The notes: generated from the letters alone by a model not told the origin. A stretch of DNA of 19,571 bases from CAZFPT01 sp046541875 (GCA_046541875.1 JBKHCL010000061.1:1-19571); one strand, 5' to 3'. Counted from the stretch's first letter, positions 1 to 7,861 are shown. Numbers and translations are program-made.

Positions 1-50
1 GTTCGCGTAGCACGGCCTTCCAGGCCGTGTGTACATGGGCAGGATGCCAA
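1..50. repeat. Palindromic intergenic repeat remnant
   Basis: Positions 11-29 form a perfect hairpin: CACGGCCT, loop TCC, AGGCCGTG. Immediately after it, 34-48 reads CATGGGCAGGATGCC, an exact 15-nt match in inverted orientation to 16244-16258 in the NAD kinase upstream region. The 34-48 copy has a decayed right arm (TGCCAATA instead of TGCCCATG). The element lies just upstream of the first gene and may continue beyond the window edge. Confidence 0.7.
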
Positions 51-96
51 TACAACGACGCAACCCATTTCACCAACCGGAAAGGTGAGGCAAGCA

Positions 97-1140
97 ATGA
101 AGACCTACAAGAAGGCCAAGGACATCAGGGTCGGCGTTGTCGGATACGGCGGCGCGTACAACATGGGCAAGGCCCATCTCACGCAGATGAACGCGGCCGG
201 CATGACCCCGGCGGCGGTGGCGGACACCGACGAATCGCGGCTGGCGGTGGCGAAGGAAGAGTTTCCCGGCATCGCGACGTTCAACTCCGTCGGGCGAATG
301 CTGGGCAACTCGGACGTGGACCTGGTGGTGCTGATCACACCGCACAACACCCACGCGAAGCTCGCCCTGAAGTGCCTCAAGGCCGGCCGACACGTGGTGT
401 GCGAGAAGCCCCTGGCGATTACCACCGCCGAGTGCGATCGCATGATCCGCGAAGCCGGCAAACGAAACCGCATGCTCAGCACGTATCACAACCGTCACTG
501 GGACGGCTGCGTGGTCGAAGCGCTCAAGCAGATTCGCGACCGCGGACGCATCGGCGAGATCGTCCGCATCGACGCCCACATGACCGGGTACGGCCAACCT
601 CGCGACTGGTGGCGCTCCAGCAAGAGCATCTCGGGCGGGATTCTCTACGACTGGGGCGTGCACTTCCTGGAGTACGCCCTGCAACTGGTGGACAGCTCCA
701 TCGTCGAGGTGAGCGGCTTTGCGCATACGGGCTTCTGGGCGCCGAAGGTCGCCTGGAAGGACGACACGAACGAGGATGAAGCCTCGGCAATCATTCGGTT
801 CACCAGCGGCGCATGGATGACGCTGACGATGTCACAGATCGACGCCGCCAGCCGATGCCCCGACCGCAAGTGGTTCGAGATCACCGGGACCAAGGGAACC
901 TACTTCTTCGACGGGAAGGGCTGGAAGATCGTCCTGCCCAAGAAGAACAAGACCGTCGTGGAAGAGGGCTCGAACCCGCCCAACGCCTGGCAGAACTACT
1001 ACAACAACATCGCCGCCTACCTGACCGGCAAAGAGGAGCTCGTCATCTCGGCAGACTGGTCGCGCCGCCCGATTCACATCCTCGACCTGGCGGGGCGGTC
1101 GGCCAAACAGGGCAAGGCGCTCAAGGCCAAGCACAGGTAG
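97..1140 (+). CDS. Gfo/Idh/MocA family oxidoreductase
   Basis: A 347-residue predicted NAD(P)-dependent oxidoreductase, probably acting on a sugar, sugar acid or related cyclic polyol. The N-terminal Rossmann fold shows a glycine-rich loop at about residues 12-24 (VGVVGYGGAYNMG). The family EKP motif is at 103-105, and the C-terminal alpha/beta domain has the usual GG-x4-DWGVH signature at 180-189, which contributes catalytic and substrate residues. The start at ATG 97 is chosen because AAAGGTGAGG (81-90) is a good Shine-Dalgarno six bases upstream; a GTG at 85 is in frame but would overlap that site. A ThuA-like gene follows after 84 nt with no terminator in between, so the two are probably co-transcribed, recalling the ThuB/ThuA pair of rhizobial trehalose use. 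The actual substrate cannot be told from sequence. Confidence 0.93.
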   Translation: MKTYKKAKDIRVGVVGYGGAYNMGKAHLTQMNAAGMTPAAVADTDESRLAVAKEEFPGIATFNSVGRMLGNSDVDLVVLITPHNTHAKLALKCLKAGRHVVCEKPLAITTAECDRMIREAGKRNRMLSTYHNRHWDGCVVEALKQIRDRGRIGEIVRIDAHMTGYGQPRDWWRSSKSISGGILYDWGVHFLEYALQLVDSSIVEVSGFAHTGFWAPKVAWKDDTNEDEASAIIRFTSGAWMTLTMSQIDAASRCPDRKWFEITGTKGTYFFDGKGWKIVLPKKNKTVVEEGSNPPNAWQNYYNNIAAYLTGKEELVISADWSRRPIHILDLAGRSAKQGKALKAKHR

Positions 1141-1224
1141 CATGCACCCGAGGGCTCACACAAAGCCCACATGCTCCACATACAACCTGAGGACAAACCG
1201 GACATCATCCGGGAAGGACGAACC

Positions 1225-1917
1225 ATGAAAGCACTGATCGTACAGGGCGGCTGGCAGGGACACGAACCCAAGCAGGTCGCGGACATCATCGCCAAAGAGC
1301 TCGCCGATGCGGGCATGGACGTGGAGGTCTCCGATACGCTGGACTCCTACCTCGACGTCGAGAAGCTCAAGGAGCTGGACCTGATCTTCCAGGGCTGGAC
1401 CAAGGGCGAGATTTCCAAGGAGCAATGGGCCGGGCTGGACGAAGCGGTCCGCTCGGGCGTGGGCATTGCGGGTGTGCATGGCGGGCTGTGCGACAGCTTC
1501 CGCCAGAACACCGCTTACCAGTTCATGTGTGGCGGGCAGTGGGTGGCCCATCCGGGCAATATCATCGACTACCGCGTGCATATCGTGGACCACGCCGACC
1601 CGATCACTGCGGATCTGGACCATTTCGACATGCGCTCGGAGCAGTATTACCTGCACGTCGATCCGTCCAACCACGTGCTGGCCAGCACGACGTTCGAGTT
1701 CAACGGCTGCACCATGCCCGTGGTGTGGAAGCGGATGTGGGGCACCGGTCGGGTGTTCTACTCGTCGCTGGGGCACGTCGCCGACGACCTGGACGTACCC
1801 GAAGCCCGCACCATCGCGGTGCGTGGGTCGCTGTGGGCAGCCGAGGGAAAGGCCATCGCAGCCGAGCTGGACACCGCTGCCGACGTCCCGGAGCACCTCG
1901 ACGAGGCGGGCGGCTGA
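1225..1917 (+). CDS. ThuA-like domain protein
   Basis: A 230-residue protein of the ThuA (trehalose utilization) family, which has a class-I glutamine-amidotransferase-like fold. Visible family marks are the N-terminal KALIVQGGWQGHE strand and loop, GVHGG at residues 83-87, GGQWVAHPG at 103-111, and the C-terminal VVWKRMWGTGRVFYSSLGH segment. The start at ATG 1225 is supported by GGAAGGA at 1212-1218; an upstream in-frame ATG at 1171 has no comparable site. There is no signal peptide, so it is predicted to be cytoplasmic. It sits directly behind a Gfo/Idh/MocA gene. In Sinorhizobium, thuA and thuB are linked to oxidation of disaccharides to 3-keto sugars, and by inference this pair may handle an oxidised sugar. 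ThuA-like proteins are widely duplicated in planctomycetes, so trehalose itself need not be the substrate. Confidence 0.88.
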   Translation: MKALIVQGGWQGHEPKQVADIIAKELADAGMDVEVSDTLDSYLDVEKLKELDLIFQGWTKGEISKEQWAGLDEAVRSGVGIAGVHGGLCDSFRQNTAYQFMCGGQWVAHPGNIIDYRVHIVDHADPITADLDHFDMRSEQYYLHVDPSNHVLASTTFEFNGCTMPVVWKRMWGTGRVFYSSLGHVADDLDVPEARTIAVRGSLWAAEGKAIAAELDTAADVPEHLDEAGG

Positions 1918-2032
1918 GCCGGCGGCGCCCGAGACGTCTGACGGACATCGCAAGTCCGAGTGGCGAGCATCCGAGATTCCAGCAGACGCGTGTGTTCGGG
2001 TGCCCGCCATTCGTGTTTCCACGGAGAGCAGA

Positions 2033-2548
2033 ATGATTGTACTTCTCACAGGCCCGTCGAACGTCGGCAAGAGCACCGTCAGCGAGCAGCTCGCCCGCCG
2101 ATGGAACGCCGTGCATCTGGTGGTGGACCAGCTGCGCCATTTCATCGTGGATGATGAACTTCGCCGGGCCGAAGAGTTTCAGCGCGACCTGACGCATGCG
2201 AACATCTGCGCCCTGCTGGGCAACTACACCGCCCGCGGGATGCACGTGCTGGTGGACGACATCTCCGCCGACCCGGAGTACCACACCATGCGGATGGCTG
2301 ACTACAACGAGATCGCCCCGGCCAGCTCGATCCTGCTGATGTGCCGCCGCGAGCTGGTGCTGACCGCACGGAACAAATACTCCGACGAACACTTCATGTC
2401 CCGCCGACTGGGCAACACGTTCGACGGGTTCCGCCGCATGCAGGAGACCGGCGCCTACGACTGGGTGCTGGACACCTCGAATCTCACCGTCACCCAGACG
2501 GTCGAAGCGATGGAAACCCACCTCCGCCAACTCGGCGCCCTGGAGTAG
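2033..2548 (+). CDS. Small P-loop kinase-like NTPase
   Basis: A 171-residue soluble protein opening directly with a Walker A loop (GPSNVGKST, residues 7-15), the arrangement of small nucleoside, gluconate, shikimate or zeta-toxin-like kinases of the AAA_33 type. A hydrophobic strand ending in DD (HVLVDDIS) could carry the Walker B aspartate. An Arg-rich stretch later on (CRRELVLTARN) could be a lid. The start at ATG 2033 is preceded by GGAGAG (2023-2028). A longer reading frame begins far upstream inside the ThuA gene, but that part is an out-of-frame shadow. The gene lies 115 nt after the ThuA gene and 52 nt before the transporter, so it may belong to either unit or stand alone. Substrate unknown. 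Confidence 0.8.
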   Translation: MIVLLTGPSNVGKSTVSEQLARRWNAVHLVVDQLRHFIVDDELRRAEEFQRDLTHANICALLGNYTARGMHVLVDDISADPEYHTMRMADYNEIAPASSILLMCRRELVLTARNKYSDEHFMSRRLGNTFDGFRRMQETGAYDWVLDTSNLTVTQTVEAMETHLRQLGALE

Positions 2549-2586
2549 CAACGGTCGCGAGGCTGGAAGCCGAACCGGTCGACTGT

Positions 2587-2592
2587 CATAAT
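2587..2592 (+). promoter_or_regulatory. Putative -10 box for a leaderless rarD-like mRNA
   Basis: CATAAT (5 of 6 to TATAAT) ends 8 nt before the ATG at 2601, so the expected transcription start falls at or next to the start codon. No convincing Shine-Dalgarno lies between them. A -35 element is weak (around TGGAAG). Confidence 0.4.
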
Positions 2593-2600
2593 GATCGGCC

Positions 2601-3581
2601 ATGCGCAACGACGAGCATCCATCGGCCCGTGCGGGAGTGATTCTCGCGGGCATCGCCTTCGCCCTCTGGGGCGTGCTGCCGATCTACTGGAAGCAGCTGG
2701 GCCACGTCGGCGCCTTCGAGATCCTGCTGCATCGCTTTCTCTGGGCCGGGGCGGCGATGAACCTCGCCCTGGCAGCGGCGGGTCGCTGGGGTGAGGTGGC
2801 CAGGCACCTGCGCGACCGACGGACTCTGGCCTCGCTCGCGCTCAGTGCCGCCCTGCTGGGCGTGAACGGGTACGCCTTCGTCTACGGCGTGAACCACGCG
2901 CTGATCCTCGAGTGCAGCCTGGGATACTACATCGCACCGCTGGTGAACGTCGCGCTCGGGGCGGCTGTGCTGAAGGAACGCCTCAACACCTTCAAGCTGG
3001 TCGCCCTTGGGCTGGCGATCGCGGCGGTGGCGAACATGATGATCCATTACGGCCGCGTGCCGTGGGTGGCGCTGACGCTGGCGTTGACATTCGGCTGCTA
3101 TGGCCTGTTCCGCAAGCGCTCCCGGGCCGGCTCGCTGGACGGGTTCGCCGTGGAAAGCGGCATCCTGGGGCTCATCGCGGCGGCCTTCGTAACGGTCAAG
3201 GCCATCGACGGCAGCGGCGCCCTCGGGCGGATCGACCTCACCACCGACGCCCTGCTGATCGGGGCGGGAGTCATCACGCTCACACCGCTGGTGCTCTTCG
3301 CAGCCGGTGCCCGACGCATTGAGCTGACGACGCTGGGGTTCCTCCAGTACCTCGCCCCCAGCGGGGCGCTGATCGTGGGCACAGCCATCTACGGCGAGCC
3401 GTTCACCGGCGTCCACGCCATGTCGTTCGGGCTGATCTGGGCCGCATTGGCCATCTTCACGTGGGACGGCGTGCATCGGGCGTCACGGGCGGCTGCGCTG
3501 AGACGGTCGACCTTGGCGATCCCGGCCGGGACCGTGGAAACGCGCCAAAGGGGCGACAAATCGCCCCCGTCAAGATCCTGA
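2601..3581 (+). CDS. rarD: EamA-family transporter, RarD-like
   Basis: A 326-residue inner-membrane protein of the drug/metabolite transporter superfamily. The N-terminal segment (IAFALWGVLPIYWKQL at about 17-32) and the following LLHRFLWAG are characteristic of RarD, and about ten hydrophobic helices follow in two EamA halves. RarD proteins are usually near 295 residues. This one carries an extra hydrophilic, arginine-rich tail of about 35 residues after the last helix (from about residue 290), which may be real or simply lack of constraint. The physiological substrate of RarD is poorly defined. The start at 2601 has no clear ribosome-binding site but a -10-like box lies just upstream, so translation may be leaderless. 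The preceding kinase-like gene ends 52 nt upstream. Confidence 0.87.
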   Translation: MRNDEHPSARAGVILAGIAFALWGVLPIYWKQLGHVGAFEILLHRFLWAGAAMNLALAAAGRWGEVARHLRDRRTLASLALSAALLGVNGYAFVYGVNHALILECSLGYYIAPLVNVALGAAVLKERLNTFKLVALGLAIAAVANMMIHYGRVPWVALTLALTFGCYGLFRKRSRAGSLDGFAVESGILGLIAAAFVTVKAIDGSGALGRIDLTTDALLIGAGVITLTPLVLFAAGARRIELTTLGFLQYLAPSGALIVGTAIYGEPFTGVHAMSFGLIWAALAIFTWDGVHRASRAAALRRSTLAIPAGTVETRQRGDKSPPSRS

Positions 3582-3613
3582 TTCGATCGCGCGTCGATAG
3601 GCTGCATCGTCTC

Positions 3614-3642
3614 TTTTCAGGGGCTGGAAAATCGGGTATCAC
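3614..3642 (+). promoter_or_regulatory. Candidate promoter for the symporter
   Basis: TTTTCA (3614-3619), a 17-nt spacer and TATCAC (3637-3642) fall in the 182-nt gap before the symporter. The -10 is weak. TTTTC (3614-3618) and GAAAA (3627-3631) form an inverted repeat over the -35 and spacer that could serve as an operator. The remaining leader up to 3763 shows nothing else I recognise. Confidence 0.35.
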
Positions 3643-3763
3643 TACCTCATCCCATCGCCGGTCGCAGGCGCGTCGGATGGTGGGAGAAAGCAAGTCTTCC
3701 GTGAACGCCGGGGCGAACGGCCGTCCGCCACCGACAGTGACCCATGCGGGAAAGGGACAACAC

Positions 3764-5656
3764 ATGCTGGCAGCACAGTCCGCCGTAGGACCCATCGAGA
3801 TTCTCCTGACCGTCGCCTACTTGCTGGTGGTGGGCTACCTGGGATGGCTGGGATACCGCCGCACCAGGACCGATCGCGATTATCTGCTGGCCGGGCGTAA
3901 GACCCACCCGTTCATCATGGCGATGAGCTACGCCGCCACCTTCATCTCCACCAGCGCGATCGTGGGGTTCGGCGGGGTCGCGGGTATGTTCGGAATGTCC
4001 CTGCTTTGGCTGGTGATGCTCAATATTCTGGTGGGTATCTTCATCGCGTTTGTGTTCCTCGGCGGCCGAACCCGGCGGGTGGGGCATCATCTCGATGCCC
4101 ACACGTTCCCCGAGCTTCTCGGTCGACGGTTCAACAGCAAGTTCATCCAGATCTTCGCCGGGCTGATTATTTTCGTGGGCATCCCGCTGTATGCAGCGGC
4201 AGTGCTCATCGGAGGCTGTACGTTCATCGCCGCGCAGTTCCAGGTGGACTACCCCTACGCCCTGATCGTCTTCAGCATTCTCATCGCCGGGTACGTGGTC
4301 TACGGCGGGCTCAAGGGCGTGATGTACACCGACGCCCTGCAGGGGACGATCATGCTGGTGGCGATGATCGCCCTGATCGTGGTGACGTACGTGAACCTCG
4401 GCGGGGTCAGCCAGGCCCACGAGAGTCTCGGGCAGTTGAGCACCGAGGCCCCCTCGCTGTTCAAGGGGATCGGGTTCACCGGGTGGACGAGCTTTCCCGA
4501 GTATGGCTGGGGGTCGCCGAAGTACGACCTCTGGTGGATCGTGGTGAGCACCATCACGATGGGGGTGGGCATCGGCGTTCTCGCCCAGCCGCAGCTGAGC
4601 GTGCGGTTCATGACGGTCAAATCGCAGCGCGAGCTGAACCGCGCGGTCATTCTCGGCGGGCTGTTCATTCTGCTGATTCCCGGCAGCGCGTACGTTGTCG
4701 GATCGCTGAGCAACCTGCACTTCCATGAAAAGGAAGTCATCACCGGGCGCATCACGCACACAGAGAAGGCCGGCGTCATCGCCAAACGCTCTCGCGACGT
4801 GATCAAGCGGATCCCGTGCGAGCTGATGCACATCGAGCAGGACGATGGGCGCAATGTGACCATCGTGGCGCGCGGGTTCGACGTGACCACTCCGGACGGC
4901 AAGACCATTCCGTTCTCGAAGATCATGCCCACCGCCGAGGTCACCGAACTGCCCGACGGCAGGGCGAAGGTTCGCCCGCGCGCGACCTCCTTCACCCGGG
5001 CGGTGGTCCGGAAGCATGGCGAGTACATGTTCGACACCGACAGTATCATCCCCTTCTACATCACCACCGCCATGCCCGGCTGGTTCGGGATGCTCTTCCT
5101 GCTGACGCTGCTTGCTGCGGCAATGAGCACGCTCTCCAGCCAGTTCCACACTCTGGGAACCGCCATCGGGCGGGACGTGTTCGAGCAGGTGCTGGGCCCG
5201 CGCACGCGCAGCATCGGGGTGACGCGCATCGGGATCATCATCGGCATCCTGCTGGCGGTGCTCATCAGCTATTACGCCCGGGGCGGATACTTCATCGCCC
5301 GGGCGACGGCCATCTTCTTCGGCGTATGCGCCTCGGCGTTCCTCCCGGCGCTGATCGGCGGGCTGTTCTTCCGGCGTGTGACCCGCCCGGCGGCAGCAGG
5401 CTCGATGGTTGTCGGGTTCGCGGTGACGCTCTTCTGGCTGGCGCTGGTCAAGGCCAAGGAGGCCGAGGCGATCGGGCTCGTGCAGCACGTCACCGGTGGA
5501 AAGCACAGCCTGCTGGCCGACTGGCCCAATTGGCCTGTGGTGGACCCGATTCTCGTAGCCCTTCCGGCGTCGACGCTGACGCTGATCGTCATCTCGCTGC
5601 TGACCACGCCGGCCGAGAACAAAGCGGTCGACGAGTGCTTCCGGGCGAAGGTCTGA
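3764..5656 (+). CDS. Sodium:solute symporter (SSS) family protein
   Basis: A 630-residue integral membrane transporter that should couple solute uptake to sodium. It starts with a helix (IEILLTVAYLLVVGYLGWLGYRR) followed by the DYLLAGRK motif near residues 40-47 that is typical of SSS proteins. The sodium-site signature AAAMSTLSSQ is seen around residues 451-460 (Met454, Ser455, Thr456). The start at ATG 3764 follows AAAGGGA (3751-3757); an open frame extends further upstream but reads as intergenic sequence. Between the helix containing LIPGSAYVVG and the next one (IIPFYITTAMPGWFGML) there is a hydrophilic block of about 100 residues (about 325-425), much longer than the normal loop, which looks like a beta-rich soluble insert. 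The substrate is not predictable; sugar, organic acid or pantothenate types are all possible. The next gene, ispG, has its own -10-like box. Confidence 0.9.
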   Translation: MLAAQSAVGPIEILLTVAYLLVVGYLGWLGYRRTRTDRDYLLAGRKTHPFIMAMSYAATFISTSAIVGFGGVAGMFGMSLLWLVMLNILVGIFIAFVFLGGRTRRVGHHLDAHTFPELLGRRFNSKFIQIFAGLIIFVGIPLYAAAVLIGGCTFIAAQFQVDYPYALIVFSILIAGYVVYGGLKGVMYTDALQGTIMLVAMIALIVVTYVNLGGVSQAHESLGQLSTEAPSLFKGIGFTGWTSFPEYGWGSPKYDLWWIVVSTITMGVGIGVLAQPQLSVRFMTVKSQRELNRAVILGGLFILLIPGSAYVVGSLSNLHFHEKEVITGRITHTEKAGVIAKRSRDVIKRIPCELMHIEQDDGRNVTIVARGFDVTTPDGKTIPFSKIMPTAEVTELPDGRAKVRPRATSFTRAVVRKHGEYMFDTDSIIPFYITTAMPGWFGMLFLLTLLAAAMSTLSSQFHTLGTAIGRDVFEQVLGPRTRSIGVTRIGIIIGILLAVLISYYARGGYFIARATAIFFGVCASAFLPALIGGLFFRRVTRPAAAGSMVVGFAVTLFWLALVKAKEAEAIGLVQHVTGGKHSLLADWPNWPVVDPILVALPASTLTLIVISLLTTPAENKAVDECFRAKV

Positions 5657-5686
5657 CGGCTGCTTTCGTCCCGGCGGCCGGACCGC

Positions 5687-5692
5687 TAGAAT
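5687..5692 (+). promoter_or_regulatory. Putative -10 box for a leaderless ispG mRNA
   Basis: TAGAAT (5 of 6 to consensus) is followed after 7 nt by the ATG at 5700, so transcription would begin at the start codon. An alternative ATG at 5691 overlaps the box itself. The -35 (TTTCGT region) is poor. Confidence 0.45.
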
Positions 5693-5699
5693 GCCATCC

Positions 5700-6797
5700 A
5701 TGAACTATCCATCCATTGAACGCCGAACCACGCGCGAAGTCCGCGTCGGGGAGATCACCCTCGGCGGCGACGCACCGGTGCGCGTCCAGAGCATGACCAA
5801 CACGCCGACGGCCGACACGCCGGCGACCCTTGCCCAGGCCCAGGAACTCGTCGGAGCCGGGGCCGAGCTGATCCGCGTAGCCGTCCCCACCGAGAACGAC
5901 ACCGCCGCGCTCGAGACGCTGGTGGCTGAGCTGCCCGTTCCGGTGATCGCCGACGTGCACTTCCACTTCGACCGCGCGCTGGAGGCGATCGATGCCGGCG
6001 TCGCCAAGATCCGCCTGAACCCGGGCAACATCCGCGACCGCCGGCAGGTCACCGACGTTATCCGGGCGGCCAAAGACGCGGGCGTCGCCATCCGCGTGGG
6101 CGTCAACGAGGGGTCCATCGTGACCCGGGGCACCAAGGCCGCCAAGGCTGCCGACCTGAGCCGACCGCTGCCGGAGCTGATGGTCGAGAGGATGGCTGAG
6201 TACCTGGAGATCTTCGAAGCCGAGCAGTTCGACCAACTCGTGCTTTCGGCCAAGAGTCACGACGCGATGACGACCGTCGCGGTCAATCGTCTGTTGGCCG
6301 ATCGATGGGACTATCCGCTGCACCTGGGCGTGACCCACGCCGGAACGCGCGAGACGGGAACCATCCGCTCGGCGGCGGCCTTGGGGGCGCTGCTCAGCGA
6401 GGGCATCGGCGATACCATCCGCATCAGCTTCGCCGGCGACCCGGTTCACGAAGTGACGGCTGCGATGGAACTGCTCCAGTCGCTTCGGCTGCGCGAACGG
6501 AAAGGCGTGGAGCTGATCGCCTGCCCCACCTGCGGTCGCCTGCAGATGGACCTCTCGGAGGTCATCGCGGAGATCACCCCCGAACTGGCGAGCATCGACG
6601 CGCCCCTGACGGTGGCGATCATGGGCTGCGTGGTCAACGGGCCCGGCGAAGCCGACGGGGCCGACATCGCCCTCTGCGCCGGGGCCGACAAGGCGGCGCT
6701 CTACGTCCGGGGCGAGTTGGCCGGCACGATTCCCGCCGCCCAGGCCGCCCAGGCCGTCATCGACGAAGCGAAGAAGCTCGCAGCCGAAACGACCTGA
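5700..6797 (+). CDS. ispG: 4-hydroxy-3-methylbut-2-enyl diphosphate synthase
   Basis: IspG (GcpE) of the MEP isoprenoid pathway converts 2-C-methyl-D-erythritol 2,4-cyclodiphosphate to HMBPP using a [4Fe-4S] cluster and reduced flavodoxin or ferredoxin. The 365-residue length fits the compact bacterial form. The N terminus IERRTTREVRVGEITLGGDAPVRVQSM is family-typical. The TIM-barrel part has KIRLNPGNI, and the three cluster ligands are visible as CPTCGR (Cys275, Cys278) and MGCVVNGPGEA (Cys310). The start at 5700 is preferred over the in-frame ATG at 5691 because the latter lies inside a -10-like TAGAAT. There is no Shine-Dalgarno for either. It is convergent with the GH29 gene, separated by 24 nt, and no terminator hairpin is evident in that gap. 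Confidence 0.97.
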   Translation: MNYPSIERRTTREVRVGEITLGGDAPVRVQSMTNTPTADTPATLAQAQELVGAGAELIRVAVPTENDTAALETLVAELPVPVIADVHFHFDRALEAIDAGVAKIRLNPGNIRDRRQVTDVIRAAKDAGVAIRVGVNEGSIVTRGTKAAKAADLSRPLPELMVERMAEYLEIFEAEQFDQLVLSAKSHDAMTTVAVNRLLADRWDYPLHLGVTHAGTRETGTIRSAAALGALLSEGIGDTIRISFAGDPVHEVTAAMELLQSLRLRERKGVELIACPTCGRLQMDLSEVIAEITPELASIDAPLTVAIMGCVVNGPGEADGADIALCAGADKAALYVRGELAGTIPAAQAAQAVIDEAKKLAAETT

Positions 6798-6821
6798 TCG
6801 GGCACGTGAAGCTCTGGAACG

Positions 6822-7838
6822 CTACCGGCTTGCCATTCCGCGGAGCCGCCCGACCTCGTTGAGACATTCCACGTCGATCTCGCGGAGCTTGCCGCGCATG
6901 TCGGGCCCGGCGTTGATGACGAAATTCGCCCCGCGCTGGTTGCAGGTTGTCATCGTCTCGACCACCCAGTGGGGGTCCTGAACCGTTTCGTCGTCCGCGT
7001 GCCAGAACCACTTGCCGCCCGCGAACATGCCCTGCCCCGTGCCGCCCTTGCTCAGCGTGAATTCGCACTCAGCCGGCAGGTAGTCGCCGATTCCGCCGCA
7101 GTAGTAGATCTTCCTGTCGTCTTCCGGCGGGACGCCCTTCTCGAAAAATCGCAGATCGCTCGGCCAGGTGATGATCTCGCCCTTGCGCTTGCTCGTACCG
7201 TTGTTACCCACGAGGCAGTCGGGCTGGATGGCCTTGATGTGCTCGTAGATCTCGCGCCAGTACCAGCGGTCGGGGTCCTGGTAGTCCACCCCGCCCTTCT
7301 TCCAGCCGCCGTCGAACCAGATCTCGCAGATGGGGCCGTAGTTGGTCAGCAACTCGGCGAGCTGACGCTTCATGTAGATCGCGTAGGCGTGGTCGTGCTC
7401 GTAGCAGGGGGCGTTGCGGTCCCACAGGGAGTAGTACAGCGCGAGCTTCAGCCCGGACTTCCGGCAGGCGTCGGCCAACCGGCCGACCACGTCGCCGTCG
7501 AACGGTGAGGAGGCCACCGAATAGTCCGTCCATCGGCTCGGCCAGAGGCAGAACCCGTCGTGATGTTTGCTGGTGAGCATGACGTAACCGGCCCCGGCGG
7601 ACCGGGCGGCGGCGCACCACTGGTCGGGGTCGAACTCGGTGGGGTTGAAGGTGGCAGGGTCCAGCGTGCCGTCGGACCACTCGGCGTCGTTGAACGTGTT
7701 GATTCCGAAATGCACGAACATTCCGAACTTCAGGTCCAGCCACTTCTGCTGGGCCGGCGTGGGTTCGACGCGCACGGGCTCGTCGGAGGCCTTCGCCTCG
7801 CGAAGCTTCACTTCCTGCAGGTACGGATCGTAGGACAT
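6822..7838 (-). CDS. GH29-type alpha-L-fucosidase-like protein
   Basis: A 338-residue predicted retaining glycosidase related to family GH29. Signatures include KFGMFVHFG (about 37-44), LTSKHHDGFCLWPS (88-101) with the sugar-contacting histidines, and EIWFDGG (172-178), where Asp176 corresponds to the catalytic nucleophile. The acid/base residue is not conserved in the family and cannot be assigned here. It is shorter than the usual 400-600 residues because it has essentially the catalytic barrel without a C-terminal beta-sandwich. No signal peptide precedes MSYDPYLQEV, so a cytoplasmic location is expected, unlike many secreted fucosidases. The start at 7838 is backed by AGAAGGAGA (about 7844-7852); a longer frame to 8099 would run into nth. 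Candidate promoter at 7862-7889. Confidence 0.88.
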   Translation of the reverse strand: MSYDPYLQEVKLREAKASDEPVRVEPTPAQQKWLDLKFGMFVHFGINTFNDAEWSDGTLDPATFNPTEFDPDQWCAAARSAGAGYVMLTSKHHDGFCLWPSRWTDYSVASSPFDGDVVGRLADACRKSGLKLALYYSLWDRNAPCYEHDHAYAIYMKRQLAELLTNYGPICEIWFDGGWKKGGVDYQDPDRWYWREIYEHIKAIQPDCLVGNNGTSKRKGEIITWPSDLRFFEKGVPPEDDRKIYYCGGIGDYLPAECEFTLSKGGTGQGMFAGGKWFWHADDETVQDPHWVVETMTTCNQRGANFVINAGPDMRGKLREIDVECLNEVGRLRGMASR

Positions 7839-7861
7839 CGCATTCTCCTTCTGAGCGATAC

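Noticed and set aside
1156..2145. A 329-codon minus-strand frame across the ThuA gene
   Set aside because: Antisense shadow; the plus strand has ThuA motifs and a ribosome-binding site.
3647..5701. A 684-codon open frame on the minus strand opposite the symporter
   Set aside because: It is hydrophilic, compositionally biased and domain-free, and it mirrors the well-supported symporter gene.
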